From WLMZ01 sp031410915 (GTDB lineage Bacteria; Actinomycetota; Acidimicrobiia; Acidimicrobiales; Ilumatobacteraceae): a DNA stretch of 64,000 nucleotides. Below are positions 49,925-57,529 of the stretch, one piece after another. Location of the stretch: assembly GCA_031410915.1 (NCBI GenBank), contig JANNZY010000158.1, positions 62,001 through 126,000 on the forward strand, given 5' to 3'. The notes under the pieces were generated by a model. The model was not told the DNA's origin. It searched no databases and worked only from the letters and a program-made list of their open reading frames with translations. Numbering within the stretch: the first letter of the stretch is position 1; every line of letters starts with the position of its first letter. Both the position numbers and the translations under genes were made by a program.

Positions 49925-51396
49925 GGTCGCCCCATCTCGTCCACCCGCTGCGCGGCGAGCTTGCCCGACACGAGCACCATCGGCACGCCGACGCCCGGCA
50001 CCGTGCCACTGCCGGCGAACACCAGACCGGGCGCGGCCGCGTTCACGTTGCCCGGCCGGAACGGTCCGGTCTGGAAGAAGCGGTGCGATAGCGCGAATGG
50101 GGTGCCGCGCTCCATGCCCTGCGCCTCCCAGTCGAGCGGATCGACGAACTGCTCGACCTCGGCGTCGACGGGGTAGCCGAGCGACTCGACCTGCGCCACG
50201 AGCCGGTCGCGCGCCGGGCCGCGCTCGGCGGTCCAATCGACGACGCCGTCCAGGTTCGGCGCCGGCTCCAGCACGTACAGCACGTGGCGGTCAGGCGGGG
50301 CCATCGATGGCTCGTCGACGGTGGGGATCGTCACGAGGATCGACGGATCAGCCATGCGCGTGCCGTCACGAAGCAGGGATCGGAACGCACCGTCCCAGTC
50401 GCGTCCGAAGTGGATGTTGTGGTGTGCAGCGCCCTCCGGCAGCTCACCGCGAACGCCCGCGTGCCACACCATCGCCGAGGGTGAATACGAGCCACGTCGA
50501 ACCCGCCGTGGCGCAGGCACGCCGGCTGCGACCGTGCGGTACGCAACGGGAAGGTCGATCGTGCAGACCACCGCATCGGCCAGCATCGTCTCGCCGTCGG
50601 CGAGGCGCACGCCGCGAACTCGGCCGGTGGTCCCCTGTGCCATCAGGACGCGCTCGACGCGTGTGTCATAACGGAACTTGACGCCCGCGCCGGACAGCGC
50701 GTCGGCCAGCGCCACGGGCAGGGCGTGCATGCCGCCGCGGGGCACGTACACACCGTTGACGGAGTCCATGTACGTGATCACGGCATACAGCGCGAGCGCC
50801 TGCTGCGGGGCGAGTCCGGCGTACATCGCCTGGAAGCTGAAGATGCGCACGAGCCGCTCGTCGTCGAAGAAGCGTTGCACCGCTGCCTCCAACTTGGCGA
50901 ATCCACCGGCACGCACGAGTCGCAGCGCCGGTCCGATCGGGCGCAGCAGCGACAGTGGCGACTCGAAGTTGCGGTCGATGAAGTTCGGCATCTCCAGGTG
51001 GTACAGCTCGGTCAACCAGTCGCAGAAGCGGTGGAACGCTGTTGCCTGGCTCGGCCCGCAGACGTCACGGATCTCCTCCGCCATTGCGTCACGCCCGTGG
51101 CGAACGTGCAGCACGCTGCCGTCGGCGTAGCACGCGCGGTACATCGGATCGACGGGCATGATGTCGAGGTGGTCGGTCGCTCGCGCGCCGAACGCAGCGA
51201 AGCACTCGTCCACCAGGCTCGGCATCGTCAACACCGTCGGGCCGGTGTCGAACCGGTACCCACCGAGGTGCATCGTGCCGGCGCGACCACCGGGAACGGA
51301 GGCTGCCTCGATCACTTCGACTTCGTGGCCGCGCCCGCGCAGGTGCGCCGCGGCTGAGAGGCCGGACAACCCGGCACCAACAATGATCACATTCAT
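49921..51396 (-). CDS. crtI: Phytoene desaturase CrtI
   Basis: A 491-residue flavoenzyme. The N-terminal dinucleotide site is IIVGAGLSGLSAAAHLRGRG followed by VEVIEAASVPGGRAGT, and FDTGPTVLTMP is the CrtI-specific stretch. The C-terminal signature is GLVFAGSGTVPGVGVPMVLV. It desaturates phytoene to lycopene (four steps). The start at ATG 51396 lacks a ribosome site, and the family begins right at MNVIIVGAGL, so the transcript may be leaderless. An inverted repeat overlaps the start codon. It heads the crtI-crtB-crtQ-like-crtO-like operon. Confidence 0.94.
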   Translation of the reverse strand: MNVIIVGAGLSGLSAAAHLRGRGHEVEVIEAASVPGGRAGTMHLGGYRFDTGPTVLTMPSLVDECFAAFGARATDHLDIMPVDPMYRACYADGSVLHVRHGRDAMAEEIRDVCGPSQATAFHRFCDWLTELYHLEMPNFIDRNFESPLSLLRPIGPALRLVRAGGFAKLEAAVQRFFDDERLVRIFSFQAMYAGLAPQQALALYAVITYMDSVNGVYVPRGGMHALPVALADALSGAGVKFRYDTRVERVLMAQGTTGRVRGVRLADGETMLADAVVCTIDLPVAYRTVAAGVPAPRRVRRGSYSPSAMVWHAGVRGELPEGAAHHNIHFGRDWDGAFRSLLRDGTRMADPSILVTIPTVDEPSMAPPDRHVLYVLEPAPNLDGVVDWTAERGPARDRLVAQVESLGYPVDAEVEQFVDPLDWEAQGMERGTPFALSHRFFQTGPFRPGNVNAAAPGLVFAGSGTVPGVGVPMVLVSGKLAAQRVDEMGRP

Positions 51397-51406
51397 CAGT
51401 AAATGT
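51389..51406. promoter_or_regulatory. Short inverted repeat over the crtI start codon
   Basis: ACATT and AATGT flank an eight-base spacer that contains the crtI ATG. It could be part of an operator for light- or stress-controlled carotenogenesis, but five-base arms are weak evidence. The remaining 186-base gap to 51583 holds the divergent promoters and no gene. Confidence 0.3.
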
Positions 51407-51582
51407 TCGTACCCCAGTCTCGATCGGGATGAACACTTCTGCCCCGATCTCGCCGCAAACTTTCTGACGACACCGACGTCGGGTGTGACTTCGGACCTGG
51501 CTTGTGCACGCATCGGCGTGCGCTCGTACCCTCCGGATGTCGTCTCGATCTCCACTCGGGATCGCCGGGTCAGAGAGGAACC

Positions 51583-52011
51583 ATGCGTTCGCCGGTCTTT
51601 CCGCCAGCACTGAACAGCGTTCGCCTGGCTCGCGAATTCGTCAGCGACGAGTTGAACCGAGCTCGGGTTCGCAGCGACGCGGCTGTGATCTTGGTCGGCG
51701 AGCTGGCCGAGAATGCCATGCTGCACGCGCGGACCAGCTTCTCCGTCGAGGTGGACATCGACGTCGCATCCGGGCGAGTTCGCGTCGACGTCGTCGATGG
51801 TCGGGCAGCGGATACGGACCTGTCGGTCGGTCTGGCGTTCCCGGACCCGTCGGGTCCCGTCCCCCACGGGCTGGAGATGTTGCGCAAACTCGCCGCCGTG
51901 CGCGGCTGGAGCACATGCGGCGACGGCAAGTCCGTCTGGTTCGAGGTCCCCGGGAACGTCGACCCGCGGCACGCCGCCTCCTCGCAACGGCCCCTTTCCT
52001 TCGCCCACTGA
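51583..52011 (+). CDS. RsbW/anti-sigma-factor-like histidine-kinase ATPase
   Basis: A 142-residue HATPase_c protein. The N-box is VILVGELAENAMLHARTSF near residues 27-45, a strand-Asp motif is VRVDVVDGRAAD, and the glycine-rich lid region is PHGLEMLRKLAAVRGWS. There is no H-box, as in anti-sigma kinases of the RsbW/SpoIIAB family. The ATG at 51583 follows AGAGGAA. It is divergent from crtI and might link a stress sigma factor to the carotenoid genes; no sigma factor or antagonist lies nearby. Confidence 0.83.
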   Translation: MRSPVFPPALNSVRLAREFVSDELNRARVRSDAAVILVGELAENAMLHARTSFSVEVDIDVASGRVRVDVVDGRAADTDLSVGLAFPDPSGPVPHGLEMLRKLAAVRGWSTCGDGKSVWFEVPGNVDPRHAASSQRPLSFAH

Positions 52012-52044
52012 CGAAGCGATCGGCGACAGAGCCGTCGAGACTCG

Positions 52045-52917
52045 TCAGTGCGCGGGTGAGCGGACGACCTGCTCGGCGAAAGCGCTCATGCGGTCGAGGC
52101 CACCGGGGCCGGCGAATGCGAACGCCGGCACCATCGCCCGCCCAACGCCCAGGGATTCGAGTTGTTCACCACGCTGGACGGCACCGTCGCCCGGTGCGCC
52201 GAACATCGCGTTGATCTCGATGCTGTCCGGGTCGCGACCATGCTGTTCGGCCGTAGCGCGCAGCTCGCCGATCAACGCGCCGAGACGGGCAGGGTCGCCC
52301 TCGCCGGGGAAGTAGCCGTCGGCGATGCGGACCGCGCGGCGCAGCGCCGCTGGCGTGTCCCCGCCGACCAGGATCGGGATCGACGCCTGGACCGGCCGCG
52401 GGCTGCACGTGACCGGGGCGAAGTCGACGAACTCGCCGTGGAACTCTGCGTGCGGACCGGCCCACAGTGCCCGCATCGCGGCGATGTACTCGTCGTTGCG
52501 CGCGCCGCGCCGATCCCACTCGACGCCGAGCGCGTCGAACTCCTCGCGCAACCAGCCGACGCCGATGCCGAGCTCGACACGGCCGTTGGAGAGCCGGTCG
52601 AGCGTGGCCACCTCCTTGGCGAGCACGAGCGGGTTGCGCTGCGGCACGATCAGGATGCACGTGCCAAGGCGCAACGTCGGTGCCGCAGCAGCCGCGAACG
52701 CGAGCCAGATCAGCGGATCCGGGATCGGTGTGTCGGGCTCCGCGGGGATCTTGCCGTCCGCCGTGTACGGATAGGGCGAGTCGATCACGGTCGGCAGCAC
52801 GACGTGCTCGCCGCCCCAGACCGACTCGAACCCAAGTTGCTCGGCGTGGCGGCACAGCTGCAGCGCTGTGTCACCGTCGATGGCGATGCTGCTGGCAAAC
52901 GCGAGCCCGTACTTCAT
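52045..52917 (-). CDS. LLM-class F420-dependent oxidoreductase
   Basis: A 290-residue luciferase-like TIM-barrel enzyme. Typical blocks are AEQLGFESVWGGEHVVLPT near 25-43, TLRLGTCILIVPQRNPLVLA, LSNGRVELGIGVGWLREEFD and ILVGGDTPAALRRAVRIADG, matching the TIGR03619 F420-dependent family. The ATG at 52917 has GGAGG six bases upstream and overlaps the SDR stop (TGATG); GTG 52920 is an alternative. F420 cofactor use is inferred from family. It follows the SDR gene in an operon and likely reduces or oxidises a catabolic intermediate. Confidence 0.88.
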   Translation of the reverse strand: MKYGLAFASSIAIDGDTALQLCRHAEQLGFESVWGGEHVVLPTVIDSPYPYTADGKIPAEPDTPIPDPLIWLAFAAAAAPTLRLGTCILIVPQRNPLVLAKEVATLDRLSNGRVELGIGVGWLREEFDALGVEWDRRGARNDEYIAAMRALWAGPHAEFHGEFVDFAPVTCSPRPVQASIPILVGGDTPAALRRAVRIADGYFPGEGDPARLGALIGELRATAEQHGRDPDSIEINAMFGAPGDGAVQRGEQLESLGVGRAMVPAFAFAGPGGLDRMSAFAEQVVRSPAH

Positions 52918-53678
52918 CACATGCCTCCATCGATTGCGATGATCTGACCGGTGACCCAGCTCGATGCCGGCGACACGAGGTACAGGACTGCGGAGCCGAT
53001 GTCCTCGGGCCTCCCGAGCCGCACCATCGGCAGCCGGAGTCGCTTCTCCAGATGCGCCAGATCGGAGTCGGTGAGCCGCAGCGCGGTCATCATGATTTCG
53101 GTCGGTACGGCACCGGGCATGACGCAGTTGACGCGGATGCGTGGCCCGAGCTCTCGGGCGAACGTCTGCGTCAGCGAGTTCACGGCAGCCTTGGCCGCGG
53201 CATAGTGACCGCTGCCCGGCGTCGTAGTCACCGCGGCTCGCGACGAGATGTTGACCACACGGCCGCCGTCACGCATGTGCTTGGCGGCAAATTTGGTGCA
53301 GACCCACACAGCCGTCAGGTTGAGGCGCATCGTCGCGTCCCATTCGATCGGGTCCAGATCAACCAACGGGGCTTGCACGGGTGAACCACCGGCGTTGTTG
53401 ACCCAGATGTCGAGGTGGCCGAACTCGTCGACGGCGGCTTGCGCCAGCGCTTCGACGGCATCGTCGTCGGTGACGTCGGTAGGGACCGCGATCGCCCGAC
53501 CGCCGCCGGCGCGGATCGCTGCGGCGACGCGCTGCACCTCGTCGGCGCGTCGCGCTGCGCACACCACCGCTGCCCCGGCATCGGACAACGAGATGGCGAT
53601 GCCCTCACCGATGCCGCGCCCCGCACCGGTGACGACGGCGACTTCACCGGTCAGATCGAAGCTGTTCACCACTGCCAC
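52917..53678 (-). CDS. Short-chain dehydrogenase/reductase
   Basis: A 253-residue classical SDR. The cofactor motif is VVTGAGRGIGEGIAISL near residues 15-31, NNAG is at about 94, and the active site has NISSRAAVTTTPGSGHYAAAKAA (Ser, Tyr, Lys in order). The C-terminal LVSPASSWVTGQIIAIDGGM is the FabG-like ending. The GTG at 53678 is the longest start; GTG 53672 has better spacing from the AAGGGG ribosome site. It is divergent from the split hydratase genes at 53719 and would oxidise or reduce a hydroxyacyl intermediate or steroid. Confidence 0.9.
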   Translation of the reverse strand: MAVVNSFDLTGEVAVVTGAGRGIGEGIAISLSDAGAAVVCAARRADEVQRVAAAIRAGGGRAIAVPTDVTDDDAVEALAQAAVDEFGHLDIWVNNAGGSPVQAPLVDLDPIEWDATMRLNLTAVWVCTKFAAKHMRDGGRVVNISSRAAVTTTPGSGHYAAAKAAVNSLTQTFARELGPRIRVNCVMPGAVPTEIMMTALRLTDSDLAHLEKRLRLPMVRLGRPEDIGSAVLYLVSPASSWVTGQIIAIDGGM

Positions 53679-53718
53679 ACCCCTTGACGAAAGAATTTAC
53701 GCGGGGTAACTATTGCCC

Positions 53719-54210
53719 ATGACCGAGGAACAGGCCAAGCCGAGCGAACGTCGAGGCGCGCAGGCGGCTGACGGCATCTTCACCGAGGCCGAGTTGCAGG
53801 CTCTCGTCGGGCACCGATTCCCGGGCGGGTCGTATCGGGTGGGGCACTGGGAGAACTGGCTGCTGACCGACTGCACGGGCGCACCGCCACCGGCCGACGA
53901 TGTAGTGCATCCGATCGCGCTGTTCCACGTGCCGATCCAGGGCGCCGGCACCTCGATCAGCGAGCTGTTCGCGCTGGGTCGCGCGAGCGGGGCCGGCTCG
54001 GTCGGTCTGCTCGGTTACGACTGGGAGTACTTCGCCCCACTCCGCGAAGGCATCGAATACGCCATCGACGGGGGCATCGTCGAAGCCGAGCGGACCGTGA
54101 CGGATCAGGGCGCGATCCATGACCGCGTGGCGTTCCAGATCGACCTGCACGACGGAGGCGACCACGTCGCACGAATCACCAACCGGTGGGTGTTCCGGAG
54201 GTCGACATGA
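53719..54210 (+). CDS. MaoC-like hot-dog protein, N-terminal-type subunit
   Basis: A 163-residue hot-dog fold protein resembling the N-terminal (non-catalytic) half of fused MaoC hydratases: FTEAELQALVGHRFPGGSYR, IALFHVPIQGAGTSISELFA, GLLGYDWEYFAPLREGIEYA. It lacks the catalytic D-x4-H of the partner. The stop overlaps the start of the catalytic subunit by four bases (ATGA), so it is the structural half of a heteromeric enoyl-CoA hydratase of the ChsH1/ChsH2 type. ATG 53719 is the family-like start. Confidence 0.8.
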   Translation: MTEEQAKPSERRGAQAADGIFTEAELQALVGHRFPGGSYRVGHWENWLLTDCTGAPPPADDVVHPIALFHVPIQGAGTSISELFALGRASGAGSVGLLGYDWEYFAPLREGIEYAIDGGIVEAERTVTDQGAIHDRVAFQIDLHDGGDHVARITNRWVFRRST

Positions 54211-54614
54211 TCACCGTGGCCATCGGCGACGAGATCCCCGAATGGACGATGGAGGCCGTCGATCCGGCCCGGATGAAGACGATGGCCGCGATCTTGCGCG
54301 ACCCGTATCCGGTGCACTGGGATCGTGACGCGAATGCCGCGTTCGGGCTGGCCGGGCGTGTCATCAACCAGGGTCCGCTGAACCTCGGCTACATCGTGAA
54401 CATGCTGCGCGCCTGGGCCGGACCGACCTGCGTACGACGCCTGACAGTGTCATTCGCCCGCCCAGTCCTGGACGGTGACTGCGTGACAGCCCGCGGTCGC
54501 GTCATCGCCGTCGAACAAGGCGACGGCGCGCAGCTCGCGACATGCGACATCTGGTTGTACCGCGACGACGAAGCCGTCGTCACCGGCACCGCAGTCGTTC
54601 AACTGCCAGCGTGA
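54207..54614 (+). CDS. MaoC-like hydratase, catalytic subunit
   Basis: A 135-residue hot-dog protein. The catalytic Asp/His pair is visible in RDPYPVHWDRDANAAFG near residues 31-47, followed by GLAGRVINQGPLNLGYI and the beta-strand SFARPVLDGDCVTARGRV. These match R-specific enoyl-CoA hydratases. The CGGAGG ribosome site lies inside the upstream gene. Together with 53719 it would hydrate a bulky enoyl-CoA such as a steroid side chain or ring-cleavage product. Confidence 0.85.
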   Translation: MITVAIGDEIPEWTMEAVDPARMKTMAAILRDPYPVHWDRDANAAFGLAGRVINQGPLNLGYIVNMLRAWAGPTCVRRLTVSFARPVLDGDCVTARGRVIAVEQGDGAQLATCDIWLYRDDEAVVTGTAVVQLPA

Positions 54615-54623
54615 CCGCGGAGG

Positions 54624-55733
54624 TCAGCGGGACTCGATCTCTTCGAGGAGCTCGATCAGGTCGAGGTCATCGAACGCAGCGACGCTGCGGACCAGCATCT
54701 CGCGAACCCAGGCCTTGCCGCGCTCGTTGGCGAGATCCAGCGTGCCGGAGATGACGACGGCGTGGGTCCAAACGAAGAGCGTGCCGCGGCGGTAGTCCTG
54801 CCACGCGTCCTCAGCCGTGTAGCCGGTGACGCCCGCCGCGCAGAGCTCGTCGTGCCACACCTGGAGCAACTCGCGTTCATGCTTGCGACGGGTCTCGACC
54901 GGCAGACTGCCGCTCATGAAGTAGCCGAGGTCCTGTGCCGCCCGCCCGCGGAGTGCGCCCTGCCAGTCGACTGCGATCAGCGGCTCCTGATCTGGCGTCT
55001 TGCCGAAGAACAGGTTGTCCATGCGCACGTCACCGTGCAGCACCGTCATGGGTCCTACGGCCATCCACTCGAACAGCGTCGGCAGGGCGGCGAGGAAGCG
55101 GTCCTTCAGCGCGGCGATGTGCGGGGGCACCGCGTCACCGAATGCGGCAACCATCGGGTCCCAACCGAAGGCCGCGCCCTGCATCAGGCCCTCGGAGCTG
55201 TAGGACGGGTGCACGAGCGGCAAGAACTCCAGCGTCGGGTCGTCGACGTTGTCCCAGAACGTCGCGTGGAAGCGGCCCATCCAGCGCATCACCGCGGCAG
55301 CCTCCTCATTGACACAGCCGATGATCTGATCGCCGAGCTGGTACTGCGAGAGGTCTTCGACGATCAGCGCGAAGTCGTTGCCATCGATGTCGGCGTAGTA
55401 CGCGAGCGGCGTCCGGGCGGGCGTGCGATGGGCGACGTCGCGATAGAAGAGCACCTCGCGCTTGTACAGCTCGAACGTGTCGGCGACGGCACGGTTGGCG
55501 TCGTTGTCTGCTGGGCGCTTGAAGATCAGCACCGGCGGCCCCTCGCCTTCGGAGTAGCTGATCTCCAGCTTCTCCAGGTCGGACATCATGCCGACGCCCT
55601 CACCCATGCGACCGCGTCGAACCTCGCCGACCGTGACCGGCAGTCCGGCGGCGCGCAAAGCCTGCGTCAACCACTCGGCATTGACATCGCTGGCACGTCG
55701 CGGCAGCGCCGGCTTCTCGTGTGTCGTCTCCAT
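54624..55733 (-). CDS. APH-like kinase, ecdysteroid-kinase (EcKL/CHK) type
   Basis: A 369-residue protein with a kinase fold. LIFKRPADNDANRAVADTF contributes the ATP-site Lys, ALIVEDLSQYQLGDQIIG is the hinge-like stretch, the catalytic loop is TVLHGDVRMDNLFFGK, and the metal Asp motif is LIAVDWQGALRGRAAQDLGY. The HGDxRxDN and DWQ pattern belongs to the CHK/EcKL family, which phosphorylates small hydroxylated molecules such as steroids. ATG 55733 follows GGGGGAT. It is divergent from the HAD phosphatase gene, with a palindrome between them. Confidence 0.85.
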   Translation of the reverse strand: METTHEKPALPRRASDVNAEWLTQALRAAGLPVTVGEVRRGRMGEGVGMMSDLEKLEISYSEGEGPPVLIFKRPADNDANRAVADTFELYKREVLFYRDVAHRTPARTPLAYYADIDGNDFALIVEDLSQYQLGDQIIGCVNEEAAAVMRWMGRFHATFWDNVDDPTLEFLPLVHPSYSSEGLMQGAAFGWDPMVAAFGDAVPPHIAALKDRFLAALPTLFEWMAVGPMTVLHGDVRMDNLFFGKTPDQEPLIAVDWQGALRGRAAQDLGYFMSGSLPVETRRKHERELLQVWHDELCAAGVTGYTAEDAWQDYRRGTLFVWTHAVVISGTLDLANERGKAWVREMLVRSVAAFDDLDLIELLEEIESR

Positions 55734-55757
55734 GAATCCCCCGATCCCCTTGGACGT

Positions 55758-55769
55758 ACTGTAGACAGT
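55758..55769. promoter_or_regulatory. Palindromic site between kinase and HAD phosphatase genes
   Basis: ACTGT and ACAGT surround AG. A wider pair TACTG (55757-55761) and CAGTA (55773-55777) overlaps it. The site is central in the 69-base gap between the divergent starts at 55733 and 55803, where a TetR-type dimer would shut off both. Confidence 0.5.
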
Positions 55770-55802
55770 GTGCAGTAACTCTTGCAGATCGCGAGGACAG
55801 AG

Positions 55803-56456
55803 TTGACACGCAGAGCCACACTCGGCGAAAAGGGCATCTCGAGCATCGTCTTCGACTTCGGTGGCGTTCTGATCTCCCCGATCACGAACGTGCTCGACGA
55901 GATCGCCACCTGGCACGACGTTTCGATGGTGACGATGCTCGACGTGTTGATGGGTCCACGCGAACGATCGACACCGGACCATCCGTGGCATCGCGCCGAG
56001 CGGGGCGAGCTGCCGATCGCCGCGATGCAGGCCGACGTCGCGCCCTACGCGGAAGCGCTCGGCGTCGCACTGCGCGGTGACGAGTACGAGCGCATGCTGC
56101 GCGGCGACTTCCTGATCCACGACGACGTGATCAACCGCATCGGCGTGCTGCGCGACGAGGGCTACGCGATCGGGCTGCTGACCAACAGCTTCCTCGAGTT
56201 CCGTCCGGTGCTGGAGTCGCGCATCGACTTCACGCTGTTCGACGTCGTGGTCGACTCGTCCGAAGTCGGCTACCGCAAGCCGGAGCCGCAGATCTACGAC
56301 CTCGTCACCGAACGCCTCGGCGTGCCCGGCCGCGAGATCCTGTACCTCGACGACTTCGACACCAACCTCGTCGGCGCGCGCATCGCCAACTGGCAGACGA
56401 TCCACGTCACCGACGTGGCGTCAGCGCTCGTCGAGCTGGAGGCCGCGCTCGGCTGA
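55803..56456 (+). CDS. HAD-superfamily hydrolase (epoxide-hydrolase-N/ACAD10-like)
   Basis: A 217-residue phosphatase. Motif I is IVFDFGGVL near residues 18-26 (nucleophile Asp with FGG in place of the usual second Asp, as in the EPHX2/ACAD10 HAD branch). Motif II is LLTNS, motif III Lys is in VGYRKPEPQIY, and motif IV is LYLDDFDTN. TTG 55803 follows GAGGAC; another TTG lies at 55782. It faces a kinase gene, giving a phosphorylation/dephosphorylation pair. Human ACAD10 joins HAD, APH and ACAD domains in one protein; here related parts are separate genes. Confidence 0.83.
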   Translation: MTRRATLGEKGISSIVFDFGGVLISPITNVLDEIATWHDVSMVTMLDVLMGPRERSTPDHPWHRAERGELPIAAMQADVAPYAEALGVALRGDEYERMLRGDFLIHDDVINRIGVLRDEGYAIGLLTNSFLEFRPVLESRIDFTLFDVVVDSSEVGYRKPEPQIYDLVTERLGVPGREILYLDDFDTNLVGARIANWQTIHVTDVASALVELEAALG

Positions 56457-56485
56457 CGGCGCGACGCGGCGCCAGGCGATCCGTG

Positions 56486-57529
56486 CTACGCAGGCGCGGT
56501 CGACGGTCCGGTCGGCGGCGGTGCCACGGATGGCGGCTCGGACGCGACGGGAGGTGTCGCATCGGCGGTCGCGCCCTTGCGGCGCGGCACCTTGATCACG
56601 CCCTGGCGGCTGGCCAGCGACACGGCTGCCAGCAAAGACACGCCCTGGAACAGCGGCTCGATCCAGTTCGTGCTGTCGGTGAACGTCAACTGCAATCCCT
56701 TGATGCCCCAGGCCAGCGCGTAGAGAGCGATGATCGCACCCCACACGTTGGGCCTGCCCTTGAGCTGCGAGGCGCCGAAGAACACCGCGGCGACTGCCGG
56801 GAAGAGATAGCCCGGCCCGACGGCCTGCGCGTAGTTGCCGATCTTCCAGGCGTAGATGATCCCGGCGAATCCGGCGATCATTGCCGAGGCGACGAGCGAT
56901 CCCCAGATCAGCCGATCGGTGCGCACGCCCGCCAGTCGGGCTGCCTCGGGGTTGCCGCCGGTGGCGAACATGTAGCGGCCGAGCGGGGTGTGCTCGAAGA
57001 CGAACCAGAGCACGATCACCAGCACGAGCAGGTACCACATGAACCGTGGCAGGCCCAGGAACTCCTTGCGGCCGATGTCGCGGAACGAGTCCGGGAACGC
57101 GGTCGTGATCGATTGCGTCGACGTGTGCAGGATGAACGCTGTGATCACCTGACTCATGCCCAGCGTTGCGATGAAGCTGTTCACCCTCAGCTTCACGACG
57201 AAGAATCCGCTGATGAAGCCGGCAACAGCACAGGCGGCGATGGCGACGAACATCGCCAGCACGGGATGCATCACATCGTTCTTCGACAGGTACGACGAGA
57301 TCACGAGCGACATCGACATCATCGCCCCGATCGACAGGTCGAACGTACCCGTTGACAACGGCACCAGGAAGGCGAGCGCGAGCACCGCCGTGAACACCGC
57401 CTCGACCGTGACGAGCTTGAAGCTCGTCACGCTGAGGAACGTGTCCGACTTGGTGATGCCGAAATAGATCATGAACAGCGCCCACAGGTAGAGCGCGCTG
57501 TACTTGTCGAATCCGAGTCGTTTGATCAT
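56486..57529 (-). CDS. Monosaccharide-type ABC transporter permease (RbsC-like)
   Basis: A 347-residue permease with about ten helices. Family stretches are LVPLSTGTFDLSIGAMMSMS, LRVNSFIATLGMSQVI, TPLGRYMFATGGNPEAARLAGVRT (EAA-type loop; quote split over 24 positions), and GYLFPAVAAVFFGASQL. The C-terminal 30 residues are Pro/Ala/Ser-rich. ATG 57529 overlaps the ATPase stop (ATGA). With the two-domain ATPase and the binding protein it forms a complete carbohydrate-uptake-transporter-2 system. Confidence 0.9.
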   Translation of the reverse strand: MIKRLGFDKYSALYLWALFMIYFGITKSDTFLSVTSFKLVTVEAVFTAVLALAFLVPLSTGTFDLSIGAMMSMSLVISSYLSKNDVMHPVLAMFVAIAACAVAGFISGFFVVKLRVNSFIATLGMSQVITAFILHTSTQSITTAFPDSFRDIGRKEFLGLPRFMWYLLVLVIVLWFVFEHTPLGRYMFATGGNPEAARLAGVRTDRLIWGSLVASAMIAGFAGIIYAWKIGNYAQAVGPGYLFPAVAAVFFGASQLKGRPNVWGAIIALYALAWGIKGLQLTFTDSTNWIEPLFQGVSLLAAVSLASRQGVIKVPRRKGATADATPPVASEPPSVAPPPTGPSTAPA

